Positions 36,673 through 46,236 are shown, counted from the first letter of the stretch. The stretch: DNA of 64,000 bases from Acidiphilium sp. PA (GCF_026191915.1 NZ_JAIMBY010000001.1:496001-560000), one strand, 5' to 3'. Made by a program: numbers and translations. Notes: generated by a model from the sequence alone, not told the origin.

Positions 36673-37707
36673 ATGGCCATCAAGACATCATGGGTCGTCA
36701 CATCAGTCGCTTGTGCCGCAGCACTCGCGGGCGTGGCGCATGCCCAGTCGCCGTCGCCGCACGCCGCGCAGATGATCCGCTCGCGCTCCAAGGCGGTTTG
36801 CGTCAATCCGCATCCCAACCATATGAAAATCTCGGCCATTGTCGTCGGGTTTTCGCAATCGCAGGGCAATGAAAATCCGTTCCGCGCGGAGGAGACCAAA
36901 TCCCTCAAGGATGCGGCTGCATCGTTTCATGCCAAGCGCTACGTTTATACCAACGCACACAGCAACGAGGCCAAGCAGGTCGCCGATGTGGAGAGCATGA
37001 TCAATCAGGGTGCCCAGGCGCTCGTGATCGCGCCGCTGAACTCGACCGGGCTGCAACCGGCGTTCGCTCAGGCGGTCGGCAAGCATATTCCGATCATCAC
37101 GATCGATCGCCATACCGCCGGCACTGATTGCACCGATTATCTCAGCTTCATGGGCTCGAATTTTTACAAGCAGGGCGAGATCGACGGCGAGCAACTCGCC
37201 AAGGCGACCGGCGGCCATGCGGTGATCGCCGAAATCCAGGGTGCGTACGGCAATTCGGTCGAGACCGCGCGGACCAAGGGGTTTGCCGCAGCAATCCATA
37301 AATATCCGGGCATGAAGATCATTGCGGCACAGACCGGCAATTGGTCGACGACCGACGCGCAGACCGTGATGAGCCAGATTTTGCTGGCGCATCCGAACGT
37401 CAATGCGGTCTACACCCAAAGCGACACGATGGCGTTCGGCGCGATCACGGCGCTGCGGGATGCCGGCAAAAAGCCGGGTCAGGTCAAGATCGTGACGATC
37501 GATGGCACCAAGCAGGGCGTGCAGGATATCGTCAGCGGGTGGGTCTATGCCGATGATGAAACCAATCCGCGCTTCGGGCCCATTGCGCTGCACGAGATCC
37601 AGAACTGGTTCGACGGCAAGCCCGTGCCGCAGACCATCGTGATCAAGGATCATCTCTACACGCAGGCCGATGCCAAATCGGCTCTCGCGAGCGATGCGCC
37701 CTACTAA
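36673..37707 (+). CDS. ytfQ: Sugar ABC transporter periplasmic binding protein, YtfQ-like, copy 2
   Basis: A 344-residue paralogue of the preceding gene with nearly the same core (VVGFSQSQGNENPFRAEETK, VESMINQGAQALVIAPLNS, IQGAYGNSVETARTKGF). Signal peptide 1-24 (VACAAALAGVAHA cut before QSP). The ATG at 36673 follows GGAGGAAACCAACA; the longer upstream frame includes intergenic DNA and was rejected. Divergence is largest in the signal peptide and N-terminal linker. Its own upstream region of 254 bases may carry a second promoter, so the copies could be expressed under different conditions. It is followed directly by the ATPase gene. Confidence 0.88.
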   Translation: MAIKTSWVVTSVACAAALAGVAHAQSPSPHAAQMIRSRSKAVCVNPHPNHMKISAIVVGFSQSQGNENPFRAEETKSLKDAAASFHAKRYVYTNAHSNEAKQVADVESMINQGAQALVIAPLNSTGLQPAFAQAVGKHIPIITIDRHTAGTDCTDYLSFMGSNFYKQGEIDGEQLAKATGGHAVIAEIQGAYGNSVETARTKGFAAAIHKYPGMKIIAAQTGNWSTTDAQTVMSQILLAHPNVNAVYTQSDTMAFGAITALRDAGKKPGQVKIVTIDGTKQGVQDIVSGWVYADDETNPRFGPIALHEIQNWFDGKPVPQTIVIKDHLYTQADAKSALASDAPY

Positions 37708-37726
37708 TTGCGGAACTGATACGATC

Positions 37727-39244
37727 TTGTCCGATATCATCCTCGAAACCCGCGCCGTGTCCAAGCGCTTTGGCGCGGTGCAGGCATTATCCGACGTGTC
37801 GTTCGCCTTGCGGGCGGGCGAAGTGCATGGGCTGGCTGGCGAAAACGGTGCCGGCAAGTCCACGTTGATCAAGATCCTGACCGGGTTTTATCAGCCCGAT
37901 GAGGGTGAGATTATCTTGAGCGGCACTGCGGTTCGCCTGGATAGCCCGCGTGCCGCGCAGCGCCAGGGGATTAGTGCGGTGTATCAGGAGATCAACCTGA
38001 TTCCCGAGCGCAGCGTTGCCGAAAACCTGTTTCTCGGCAACGAGCCGCGCCGGTTCGGCGTGCTGATCGATCGGGCGCGGATGGAGCGATCAGCGGCCGA
38101 GCTGCTGGCGCGCTACGATCTCGCGATCGACCCGCGCGCACGGCTTGGCGCGCTGGGTCTTGGTTTGCAGCAGATGGTCTCGATCGCGCGGGGTGTCCGG
38201 CTTGGAGCACGGGTTGCGATTCTCGATGAGCCCAGCTCCGCGTTGACCGGTACCGAGGTGGAAACGCTGTATCGGGTGGTCGACCGGCTGAAGGCCGACG
38301 GTATTGCGATTTTGTTCGTCAGCCATCGGCTTTCGGAATCCTATCGGCTGTGCGACCGGCTGACGGTGCTGCGCGACGGCCGCGTGGTGGCCAGTGAAGC
38401 GGTTGCGGATTTGCCGCGCGCCGCGCTGATCGGCGCGATGCTTGGGCGCAATGCCGAGGCCATTCACGGCAATCGGCCCGCACGAACCCCGCGCGAGGGC
38501 GTCGCCGCGTTCGAGGCGAGTGGCCTGCGCTGGCGCAACCGGGTGCGCGACGTATCGTTCGCTGTACGGCCTGGTGAAGTTGTTGGGTTGGCAGGGTTGC
38601 TCGGTTCGGGCCGGACCGAGACGATGAAGGCGAGTTTTGGCGCCGAGACCAAAGAGGGCGGGGCAATCCGCGTCGGCGGCAGCTCTGTCCCCTCCACCAC
38701 ACCCGGACGCTCGATTGCGGCGGGTCTGGCGTTTTTATCCGAGGATCGGCGTGCGGAGGGGATATTTCCCAAGCTGTCGGTCGCTGAAAATCTGACCGCG
38801 ACCGCCCTGCCCCGCATTGCCCGGTTCGGCTTCGTCTCGCAGCGCAAGCAGGCGGCGATGGTTGCCGAATTCACCAAGGTTCTGGGCATCAAGACCGCCG
38901 GGCCGAATGCGCCGATCACCTCGCTCTCGGGCGGCAATCAGCAGAAGGTGCTGCTGGCGCGCTGCCTGGCCACGGCGCCGCGCGCGATCATGCTCGATGA
39001 TCCGACCCGCGGCATCGATGTCGGCGCGAAGGCCGAGGTGCATGAGGCGATCAACCGGCTGGTCGAGCAAGGTTTGGGTGTGCTGGTGACATCGTCGGAG
39101 ATGGAGGAATTGATGGCGCTGGCGGATCGGTTGATCGTGCTCACCGAAGGAGCGGTAACCGGTGCGACCAGCACCGACGGGCTGGAGGTGCAGGACGTGC
39201 TAGACATACTGGCCCAGCCGCACGAGGCGGTCGCGCACCCATGA
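37727..39244 (+). CDS. ytfR: Sugar ABC transporter tandem ATP-binding protein, YtfR-like
   Basis: A 505-residue double ATPase. Half one: LAGENGAGKSTLIKILTGFY, QQMVSIARG and VAILDEPSSALTG. Half two: the degenerate GLLGSGRTE in place of Walker A, LSGGNQQKVLLARCLAT and IMLDDPTRGID, where Walker B has Asp for the usual Glu (LDDP). The likely start is TTG at 37727, giving MSDIILETRAVSKRFG, which matches the family N-terminus; an ATG at 37694 overlapping the binding-protein stop is the alternative. It overlaps the permease gene by 4 bases. Confidence 0.88.
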   Translation: MSDIILETRAVSKRFGAVQALSDVSFALRAGEVHGLAGENGAGKSTLIKILTGFYQPDEGEIILSGTAVRLDSPRAAQRQGISAVYQEINLIPERSVAENLFLGNEPRRFGVLIDRARMERSAAELLARYDLAIDPRARLGALGLGLQQMVSIARGVRLGARVAILDEPSSALTGTEVETLYRVVDRLKADGIAILFVSHRLSESYRLCDRLTVLRDGRVVASEAVADLPRAALIGAMLGRNAEAIHGNRPARTPREGVAAFEASGLRWRNRVRDVSFAVRPGEVVGLAGLLGSGRTETMKASFGAETKEGGAIRVGGSSVPSTTPGRSIAAGLAFLSEDRRAEGIFPKLSVAENLTATALPRIARFGFVSQRKQAAMVAEFTKVLGIKTAGPNAPITSLSGGNQQKVLLARCLATAPRAIMLDDPTRGIDVGAKAEVHEAINRLVEQGLGVLVTSSEMEELMALADRLIVLTEGAVTGATSTDGLEVQDVLDILAQPHEAVAHP

Positions 39245-40197
39245 GCACCGGTTTGATGGCGCGGACCGGGCATGACAGCCCGATGGCTCTGCTGCGGGCG
39301 CAAAGCGTCTATGTGGCGTTTGCCGCGTTGATCGTGATCGATTTGATTTTCACACCCGGCTTTCGCAACGTGTTCGTGATCCGCAACCTGCTGTTCGAGG
39401 CGGCGCCGGTCATTCTGGTGACGCTGGGGCAGAGCCTCGCCATTGGTACGCGCGGCATCGATCTGTCGGTAGGCTCGACCATGGGGCTGGCCGCGGCGGT
39501 GATGGCACTGGCGCTGCCCGGCGGCTCATGGCTGGCGGTGGCGGCGGGGGTTGGTGCGGGGCTGGTGGTGGGGATGATCAATGGTGGCCTGATCGCGGCC
39601 CTGGACATCAATCCGCTGATATCGAGCCTGGCGCTGCTGGTTGCCGCGCGCGGCACCGCGGAAGCCCTGCTCGATGGTTCGCGCGTGAGCCTGCCGACCG
39701 GCGGCTTGTTCGATGCGCTGGGCATCGGCGCCGTTTGGATCGTGCCGACCGTCGCGATTATTGCCCTCGCGATTGCGGGGTTGGTCGCTTTTCTGGTCCG
39801 CACCACGATGTTCGGGCGATACGTGCTGTTCATCGGCGCGAACAAGGCGGCGGCGATGATTGCCGGGATCAAGGTGCGGCGCACGTTGTTGCTGGTCTAT
39901 GCCGCGAGCGGCGTGCTCGCGGGGCTGGCGGGTGTGTTCGCGGCGGCCAGGCTTGGCGCGTCCGACCCCAATTACATCGGCGTCAATTACGAACTCGATG
40001 CGATCGCCGCGGCGGTGATTGGCGGCACGCCGCTGTCCGGCGGGCGGATTTCGATTCTCGGCGGCGTGTTCGGCGTGTTGCTGTTGCAGGTGCTGGGGGC
40101 GAGTTTCATTATGAACGACATCAATTTCAGCTATGCGCAGATCCTCAAGGCGGTGTTCATCGTCGGTGCGCTGTATTTGCAGCGGGCGGGGGGTTGA
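39241..40197 (+). CDS. ytfT: Sugar ABC transporter permease, YtfT-like
   Basis: A 318-residue permease (BPD_transp_2 family) with about 8-10 membrane segments: VTLGQSLAIGTRGIDLSVGS, FIGANKAAAMIAGIKVRR and AAAVIGGTPLSGGRISILGG. Translationally coupled to the ATPase gene through ATGA and followed within 2 bases by the second permease. Together they form the membrane channel of the putative galactofuranose/hexose importer. Confidence 0.88.
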   Translation: MSTGLMARTGHDSPMALLRAQSVYVAFAALIVIDLIFTPGFRNVFVIRNLLFEAAPVILVTLGQSLAIGTRGIDLSVGSTMGLAAAVMALALPGGSWLAVAAGVGAGLVVGMINGGLIAALDINPLISSLALLVAARGTAEALLDGSRVSLPTGGLFDALGIGAVWIVPTVAIIALAIAGLVAFLVRTTMFGRYVLFIGANKAAAMIAGIKVRRTLLLVYAASGVLAGLAGVFAAARLGASDPNYIGVNYELDAIAAAVIGGTPLSGGRISILGGVFGVLLLQVLGASFIMNDINFSYAQILKAVFIVGALYLQRAGG

Positions 40198-40199
40198 GC

Positions 40200-41186
40200 G
40201 TGTCGGGTACAAGCGCGGCCGTACGGGCAGAAGGCGCCGCGCCGGAGCGACGGGCACGGTTGATCGCGCTGATCCAGTCGCGTGGGGCGATTGGCGTGCT
40301 GGTGCTGGCGACGATTGTCGCGAGCCTGCGCTTTCCGTTTTTTCCGACGGTTGCGAATTTCGAGAACATCGGTACCGCGGCGAGTTTTCTGGGCTTGGTG
40401 GCGATCGGCCAGACCTTCGTGATCATCCTGGGTGGGTTTGATTTATCGGTGGGTTCGTTGATCGGCCTTGGGTCCGTGTTGGCGGCCTATGCGCTGCCTT
40501 ATGGCTGGTGGGCGGCCTTGCTGGTGCCTGCGCTGGCCGGCGGCGCGGTGGGATTGGTCGATGGTCTGTTGATCGCGCGCGCCGGCATGGCACCGTTCAT
40601 TGTCACGCTGGCGGCCCTGCTCGGCGTGCGCGGGATTGCGCTGGTGTTGGCGAAGAACAGCCTGGTGATTGCCACGCCCGGGGTGTTCGGCCTGATCGCG
40701 AACGGGCAGATCCTTGGGATCGATAATCTGATCTGGATTGTGTTGATCGGGTTTGCGATCGCCGCCATCGTGCTCAACCGCACCCGGTACGGTGTGGCGG
40801 TGTTTGCGATCGGCGGCAATGAGGAAGCGGCGCGGATGCTGGGTGTGCCGGTGGCACGCATCAAAGTACTCACCTACGTGGTCTCCGGCACGCTCGCCGG
40901 CCTGTCAGGGGCGCTGCTGGCGGCGCATCTGTCATCGGGCATCTCCACCGCCGGCCAGGGCGAGGAATTGAAATCGATCGCGGCGGCGGTGATCGGCGGC
41001 GTGCTGTTGACCGGTGGCGTGGGCACCATGGCGGGCGCGCTGTCCGGTGTTCTGCTGCTCGGCCTGATCGAGAACGTGATCGATCAGATCGGGAATTTGA
41101 GCTCTTATTATCAAAATCTGGCGAGCGGGGTGTTTTTGCTGATCGCCGTGCTGATCCAGACAGTGCTGACCCGACGGCGCCGATAA
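40200..41186 (+). CDS. yjfF: Sugar ABC transporter permease, YjfF-like
   Basis: A 328-residue permease starting at GTG. Motifs: LVAIGQTFVIILGGFDLSVG, AIGGNEEAARMLGVPVARIK and AAVIGGVLLTGGVGTMAGAL. The order binding protein-ATPase-permease-permease is the same as E. coli ytfQRT-yjfF. A longer open frame in the same phase reaches back into the previous permease gene, but composition and family length support the GTG at 40200. A hairpin follows 34 bases after the stop. Confidence 0.87.
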   Translation: MSGTSAAVRAEGAAPERRARLIALIQSRGAIGVLVLATIVASLRFPFFPTVANFENIGTAASFLGLVAIGQTFVIILGGFDLSVGSLIGLGSVLAAYALPYGWWAALLVPALAGGAVGLVDGLLIARAGMAPFIVTLAALLGVRGIALVLAKNSLVIATPGVFGLIANGQILGIDNLIWIVLIGFAIAAIVLNRTRYGVAVFAIGGNEEAARMLGVPVARIKVLTYVVSGTLAGLSGALLAAHLSSGISTAGQGEELKSIAAAVIGGVLLTGGVGTMAGALSGVLLLGLIENVIDQIGNLSSYYQNLASGVFLLIAVLIQTVLTRRRR

Positions 41187-41220
41187 TCCGGGCCTGACGG
41201 CTTTGTGACGGGTTGGTCGC

Positions 41221-41246
41221 GCGCATCCGTTGATCGCCGGATGCGC
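41221..41246 (+). terminator. Hairpin downstream of yjfF
   Basis: GCGCATCCG/CGGATGCGC form a perfect 9-bp stem with an 8-base loop, 34 bases after the yjfF stop and before cyoA. The position suits the end of the sugar importer transcript; no T-run is present. Confidence 0.5.
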
Positions 41247-41373
41247 CATCCCAATGTGGGCTGAGGCGCCGTGACAGGACCCGCCATGAGCGCCACGCAT
41301 GCGCGCGGACATTATAGCCGCGGTGAACCAGGGGATTATTGCGATTGTGCAACTAAGGCATCGTGCAGATTTC

Positions 41374-42357
41374 ATGAGACGGCGATGCGGTTGGTTGCGG
41401 CTGTCGCCACTGGCACTGTTGGCGTCGCTGTCTGGGTGTTCGGGGCATCAGCTCCGGCTGCTGCATCCGGATGGGCCGATTGCGGCGACGTCGTTGCGGT
41501 TGAGCGTGATCGATGTGCTGATCATGCTTTGCATCATTCTGCCGACCGGTATTTTCGTTGCGATATCGCTATGGCGTTTCCGGGCCGCGCGCAAGGCTCG
41601 CTACGATCCCGGCTTCACGCATTCGGTTCGGCTCGAGGTTTTGATGTGGGGCGTGCCGTTCGCCGCGGTGGCGACACTCGCCTATTTTTCATGGCGCGGT
41701 GTGTTTCTGGTGAACCCCTATGCGCCGACGGCCCTAGGGCAACGCAAATCCTTGCTCGCCATGCCGGATCGGCCGGGGAAAGCGAATCCGCTGGTAATCG
41801 ACGTTGTCGCAACCGACTGGCAGTGGCTGTTTATCTATCCCGATCAGCACATCGCGATACTCAATGCGCTCCGGCTACCGGCGGGCCGGAACATTGAGTT
41901 CCGCCTGACCGCGACCGATGTCGTCAATGATTTCTATATCCCGCAACTGATCGGCATGATCGACGTCATGCCCGGGATGCGGACCAAGGACATGATGCGC
42001 GCTGACCGGCCCGGCGTTTGGCAGGGGTTTTCGGCGGACATCAGCGGCGCGGGATTTTCGTGGATGCAGTTTCCGACCCGCGTGATGACGCAAGCTGGAT
42101 TTGCGGCCTGGGTTGCGAAAACGCAGGCGGTGCCGACGCATCTCGACTATGCACGGTTTCGATCGATGGCGCGCCCGACCATCGATCTGGGCAATGTTAC
42201 CCAGGTGTTTTCGGCTGTGCAGCCGCATCTGTTCAGCCGGATCGTCCACGCAGCGATGAACGGTGTGACCTATACGACTCCAATGTTTTTGACCGAGCAT
42301 ATGCGGCGCGACCTGGCCAGGCGTGTGCCGTATCTATCGGGCTATCCGCATTCCTGA
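41374..42357 (+). CDS. cyoA: Cytochrome bo3 ubiquinol oxidase subunit II
   Basis: A 327-residue lipoprotein. The start at 41374 gives MRRRCGWLRLSPLALLASLS and a lipobox LSGC. Two membrane helices follow (about 50-70 and 90-115), then a periplasmic cupredoxin domain with DWQWLFIYPDQHIA. The CuA ligands of cytochrome c oxidases are missing (no Cys pair; FYIPQLIGMIDVMPGM), which marks a quinol oxidase. An upstream in-frame ATG at 41299 would add 25 residues but spoil the lipoprotein signal. First gene of cyoABCD; no cyoE (heme O synthase) is in the window. Confidence 0.93.
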   Translation: MRRRCGWLRLSPLALLASLSGCSGHQLRLLHPDGPIAATSLRLSVIDVLIMLCIILPTGIFVAISLWRFRAARKARYDPGFTHSVRLEVLMWGVPFAAVATLAYFSWRGVFLVNPYAPTALGQRKSLLAMPDRPGKANPLVIDVVATDWQWLFIYPDQHIAILNALRLPAGRNIEFRLTATDVVNDFYIPQLIGMIDVMPGMRTKDMMRADRPGVWQGFSADISGAGFSWMQFPTRVMTQAGFAAWVAKTQAVPTHLDYARFRSMARPTIDLGNVTQVFSAVQPHLFSRIVHAAMNGVTYTTPMFLTEHMRRDLARRVPYLSGYPHS

Positions 42358-42375
42358 AAGTATCGAGGTTCAACA

Positions 42376-44445
42376 GTGTTGGTTCATCTACAAGGTGCCT
42401 GGACCCCCTGGCTGGGGCGGCTGACGCTCTCGCAGATACCCTATAACAGCCCGATCGTGCTCGGTGCGTTTGTCTTTGCGCTGCTGATGGCGGTGCCGAT
42501 TGTTGCGCTGTTTACCTACTATCGCAGGTGGGGCTATCTGATCCGCGAGTGGATCACCACGCTCGACCACAAGAAAATCGGGGTCATGTACATCATTATC
42601 GGGCTGGTGATGCTGTTGCGCGGCTTCATCGATGGCGTGATGATCCGCACACAGCAATTACTGGCCGATGGGCCGCGGTCAGCAGCACATCTTCAGGCGG
42701 TGCACGGGTATTTGCCGCCGTTCCATTTTGATCAGATCTACAGCTCGCACGGCACCATCATGATCATTTTTGCCGTCACCGTGGTCCTGACCGGGTTTCA
42801 GAACATCATCGTGCCGTTGCAGATTGGCGCACGGGATATGGCGTTTCCCTATCTCAACGCGGTCAGCCTGTGGCTGACCGCGGCGGGGGCCGCGCTGGTC
42901 ATGATTTCGCTGTTCGTCGGCGATTTCTCGCATGCCGGCTGGGTCGGCATCATACCGCTCACCGAACTGCCCTATAGCCCCGGCGTAGGGGTCGATTACT
43001 GGGATTGGGCGTTGCAGCTGAGCAGCCTCGGCACCACGCTCGGCGCGCTGAACCTGATCACCACGATCGTCATGATGCGCGCCCCGGGTATGCGCTGGTT
43101 TCGGATGCCGTTTTTCACCTGGGCGACGCTAAGTACGCAGACCATCGGGCTCACCGCGTTTCCGGTTCTGGGCGTTGCCCTCGCTTTGTTGAGCTGTGAT
43201 CGTTATCTGGGTACACATTTCTATACTGCCGGTCTCGGTGGGAATTTGATGCTGTACACGGACCTGTTCTGGATCTGGGGACATCCCGAGGTTTATTTCA
43301 TCATCCTGCCGGCGTGGGGCATCATGTCTGAGGTGATCCCGACGTTTTCCGAGAAGGCGCTGTTCGGCTACACCGTCATGGTTGCGGCAACCTTATCAAT
43401 CGCCGGTCTGTCCTGGGCGGTATGGCTGCACCATTTCTTCACCATGGGTGCGGGGCCAGGCGTCAATCTGGTGTTCAGCGTCTCGACCATGCTGGTCGGC
43501 ATTCCGACCGGCGTGAAGGTGTTCAATTGGTCGCTCACGCTGTATCGTGGCCGTCTGCGCTTTGAGACGCCGATGTTATGGGCGATCGGCGCGCTGTTTC
43601 TGCTGCTGGTTGGCGGCCTGACAGGGATGATGCTCGCCATTCCTGCAATCAACTACACGGTGCATAACAGCGTATTTGTGGTGGCGCATTTCCACACGAT
43701 GTTCCTGGTCAGTGTATTCGGTATTTTTGCTGGACTGATGTACTGGTTTCCGAAAGTCTTCGGTTTCCGGCTCGATGAGCATAGCGGCCGGCGGTTCTTC
43801 ACGTTTTTCTCGCTCGGCACGGTGTTCGTGTTCGCCGCGATGTATATACTTGGCTTGATGGGCATGACCCGCCGGTTGGATTATCTGTATGATCCGCACT
43901 GGCAACCGTTGCTGATCATTCAGGAATTCGGCATTTTTCTGTATTGTGTATCGGTCTTTTATTTCTGCAAGATGATCTACGTCAGTATCCGCGATCGCGC
44001 GAAGGAAGCGCATGGCCAGGATGTGTGGCAAACCTCCCGCACGCTGGAGTGGATGACGCAGACTCCCGTGCCGTTCTATAATTTTGCGGTCATCCCGGTC
44101 GTGCATGGGCGTGATGCATGGGCGATGCGGCGTGACAGCGGGTTGACCGCGACATCACCGGACCAATACGAGGACATTCATCTGCCGAACAACACCATCG
44201 TGCCGGCGTTGCTTGGTGGGCTGGCGTTCGGGTTCGGCTTCGGCATGGTGTGGCGCATCTGGTGGCTGGCCGGGTTCAGCTTGCTCGGGATCATCGGCCT
44301 CGTCATTCTGCGCTCATTCGCGGACGATAAAGGTTTCACACTGAAGGCCGCGATGGTGCGCCGGATGGAACGCAATCATGAGGATACGGGGATCATGACC
44401 GATCATATCAGCCCGCCGGTTGCTGAACTGATGTTATTCCAATGA
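42376..44445 (+). CDS. cyoB: Cytochrome bo3 ubiquinol oxidase subunit I
   Basis: A 689-residue heme-copper oxidase subunit with about 15 membrane helices. WITTLDHKKIGVMYIIIGLV opens the conserved core; IYSSHGTIMIIFAV holds the low-spin heme ligand; WGHPEVYFIILPAWG holds a CuB ligand and the Tyr partner; VVAHFHTMFLVSVFG holds heme ligands. It reduces oxygen and pumps protons. It starts at GTG with GAGG eight bases upstream and overlaps cyoC by 4 bases. Confidence 0.96.
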   Translation: MLVHLQGAWTPWLGRLTLSQIPYNSPIVLGAFVFALLMAVPIVALFTYYRRWGYLIREWITTLDHKKIGVMYIIIGLVMLLRGFIDGVMIRTQQLLADGPRSAAHLQAVHGYLPPFHFDQIYSSHGTIMIIFAVTVVLTGFQNIIVPLQIGARDMAFPYLNAVSLWLTAAGAALVMISLFVGDFSHAGWVGIIPLTELPYSPGVGVDYWDWALQLSSLGTTLGALNLITTIVMMRAPGMRWFRMPFFTWATLSTQTIGLTAFPVLGVALALLSCDRYLGTHFYTAGLGGNLMLYTDLFWIWGHPEVYFIILPAWGIMSEVIPTFSEKALFGYTVMVAATLSIAGLSWAVWLHHFFTMGAGPGVNLVFSVSTMLVGIPTGVKVFNWSLTLYRGRLRFETPMLWAIGALFLLLVGGLTGMMLAIPAINYTVHNSVFVVAHFHTMFLVSVFGIFAGLMYWFPKVFGFRLDEHSGRRFFTFFSLGTVFVFAAMYILGLMGMTRRLDYLYDPHWQPLLIIQEFGIFLYCVSVFYFCKMIYVSIRDRAKEAHGQDVWQTSRTLEWMTQTPVPFYNFAVIPVVHGRDAWAMRRDSGLTATSPDQYEDIHLPNNTIVPALLGGLAFGFGFGMVWRIWWLAGFSLLGIIGLVILRSFADDKGFTLKAAMVRRMERNHEDTGIMTDHISPPVAELMLFQ

Positions 44446-45077
44446 GCCGCACTGCACATCGTCTGATCGGGCCTGAGGAACCGCTCTGGGCGCCGCATCA
44501 TCCCGAAGCGGACCCGGTTTCGATGCATACGCTGGGGTTCTGGCTTTATATGATGAGCGATGCCCTGATTTTCGCAGCATTGTTCGCAGCCTACGCCGTA
44601 CTCGACCACCCTTACAACGCCGCCGGCGGTCCGCAGATCCGCGATGTGGTTCACCCCGCCGGCGCTTTTATCCAGACAATCATCCTATTTACCAGCGTCT
44701 TTACCTATAGCCTTTCGATGGTCGGACTCAAAGCAGGCAACCGCGCCTTTGTCATCGGCGGTCTGCTTGCCGCAGTTGTGTTTGGTGCCGCCTTTCTCGG
44801 GCTCGAACTGCGGGACTTCGCTCGGCTCTTCGCCGAGGGTGCCACACCGGATCGAAGCGGCCTGCTGTCGATCTTCTTCGTACTGGTCGCGGCCCATGGG
44901 GTCCATATGGTGTTCGGGATTCTATGGATGCTGGTGATGATGGTTCAGGTCGCGGTGAAGGGATTTACGACGGCAGTGGTCACCCGGCTGCTCAACCTGC
45001 GGATTTTTTGGATGTTTCAGGCATCGATCTGGGTCTGCATTTTCGTGTTCGTGTATCTCAACGGAGCCTATCGATGA
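44442..45077 (+). CDS. cyoC: Cytochrome bo3 ubiquinol oxidase subunit III
   Basis: A 211-residue membrane protein with five hydrophobic segments: LGFWLYMMSDALIFAALFAA, IQTIILFTSVFTYSLSMV, and the C-terminal RLLNLRIFWMFQASIWVCIF. The family opening SMHTLGFWLYMMSD is clear. It overlaps its neighbours on both sides by 4 bases (ATGA), showing tight coupling of the cyo operon. Confidence 0.95.
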   Translation: MSRTAHRLIGPEEPLWAPHHPEADPVSMHTLGFWLYMMSDALIFAALFAAYAVLDHPYNAAGGPQIRDVVHPAGAFIQTIILFTSVFTYSLSMVGLKAGNRAFVIGGLLAAVVFGAAFLGLELRDFARLFAEGATPDRSGLLSIFFVLVAAHGVHMVFGILWMLVMMVQVAVKGFTTAVVTRLLNLRIFWMFQASIWVCIFVFVYLNGAYR

Positions 45078-45442
45078 ACCCGCATCCCGCCGATCCACTC
45101 GATCATCCGGATGTTCGCAATGCCAGTGCGGTCGGCTTTGTCGCTGGGTATGCGGCATCGGTCGGTTTGATGGCCATCGCACTGATGGTCACGCTGCAAC
45201 ATGAGATGTCGTATGCGGGGTTTGTGATCGCTATCGCCATCCTGGCCGGGTTGGCGTTATTGGCGCAAGCGCTGCTCATGTTCCAACTGAACTTGTCGGG
45301 TGCACAACGCTGGAAGACCATCTCACTGTTGCTGGTCGTGCCGCTGTTCGTGTTATCGATCGGACTGACAGGTTGGATGTTTCATACGCTCTACCCGCGT
45401 ACCATGCTCGATTTCATGCAAGTGCAAGGCAACGGGATGTAA
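45074..45442 (+). CDS. cyoD: Cytochrome bo3 ubiquinol oxidase subunit IV
   Basis: A 122-residue protein with three membrane segments: ASAVGFVAGYAASVGLMAIA, YAGFVIAIAILAGLALLAQA and ISLLLVVPLFVLSIGLTGW. This is the CyoD fold that helps assemble the CuB site of subunit I. Last gene of the operon; a hairpin follows 5 bases after the stop. Confidence 0.92.
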   Translation: MNPHPADPLDHPDVRNASAVGFVAGYAASVGLMAIALMVTLQHEMSYAGFVIAIAILAGLALLAQALLMFQLNLSGAQRWKTISLLLVVPLFVLSIGLTGWMFHTLYPRTMLDFMQVQGNGM

Positions 45443-45446
45443 TAAA

Positions 45447-45472
45447 CCCAGGCAGCGGTTCGGCCGCCTGGG
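45447..45472 (+). terminator. Terminator hairpin of cyoABCD
   Basis: CCCAGGC (45447-45453) pairs with GCCTGGG (45466-45472) around a GC-rich loop, directly after the cyoD stop. It also lies at the end of the convergent small gene, so it may serve both directions. Confidence 0.6.
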
Positions 45473-45491
45473 TCGATTTCACACGATGCGG

Positions 45492-45671
45492 TCAGTGCAT
45501 GCCAACGCCATGCGCGCCCATGCCGCCGACCAGCCAGACAACGATCAGGACGATCAACACGATACCGAGGACGCCGCCAAGTCCCCGGCCGCCGTAACGG
45601 TTATAGCCGTAGTAGCCGCCGCCGCCCCCGAACAGAATGACGATCAGAATGATCAGCAGAATGAGACCCAT
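45492..45671 (-). CDS. Small glycine-rich membrane protein, 59 residues
   Basis: MGLILLIILIVILF begins a hydrophobic helix, followed by the soluble GGGGGYYGYNRYGGRGLGG and a second helix GIVLIVLIVVWLVGG, ending MGAHGVGMH. The layout resembles DUF3309-type small membrane proteins often linked to stress. A GGAGG ribosome site sits 4 bases before the ATG at 45669-45671. A longer in-frame extension lacks a ribosome site. It is single, convergent with cyoD. Function unknown. Confidence 0.72.
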   Translation of the reverse strand: MGLILLIILIVILFGGGGGYYGYNRYGGRGLGGVLGIVLIVLIVVWLVGGMGAHGVGMH

Positions 45672-46236
45672 GAAACCTCCAAATGAATGATTCGATGCAG
45701 GGAATGTTAAAAATGCCTGGAGCCGTTCAAACGGCCACATAATTTTCAAAGTCGATGCACAAAATCTGTATTTTCGAACCTTGACGATTTGGGGATTCAC
45801 GTCCTCAAAACCAAGAGATTGGTTCCATCTCCTTCAAACATTTTCGAATGATTTACTGGACATTATATTTTTGAAACTTATGTCACACTATGATTTTCAT
45901 TTGAACACCGCATGCTGTTCTGCGCGTTCGATTGGATTGATCGACTGAAGAATTCATACCGTAGGCGAGGCTTGTCGAAGGAGATCGACTCCGCCAAGCA
46001 GTCCCATCGCGTATACACGAACGCTCACAAATCTGTGATAGATGAACGTCCGTACTGGGTTTTTATAAAGCCGCTTCCAGACATTACAGTAGTTCAGGTG
46101 GCACGCATGAGTGGAGCATATCGGCCGATCGTCTGCGCATTGTCGCCGGCGCGCAGCTTGATCAGATACGACCCACCAACCATATCGGGCTGGACAACGA
46201 GAAGAGATTGTTTCCCCTGGCTGTAAGGCGCTGACT
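45672..46236. other. 565-base interval without a supported gene
   Basis: The stretch upstream of both the small membrane protein (leftward) and the KaiC gene (rightward) has mixed composition, with A/T-rich parts near 45820-45900. A 104-codon open frame at 45912-46226 has no ribosome site and resembles nothing I know. Promoters for both neighbours must lie here, but I could not assign boxes with confidence. Confidence 0.5.

Noticed and set aside
39528-40197. Upstream extension of the second sugar permease
   Set aside because: It is out of frame with, and entirely inside, the first permease gene; the GTG at 40200 fits the family length.
45912-46226. 104-codon open frame before kaiC
   Set aside because: No ribosome site, no known motif and mixed composition.
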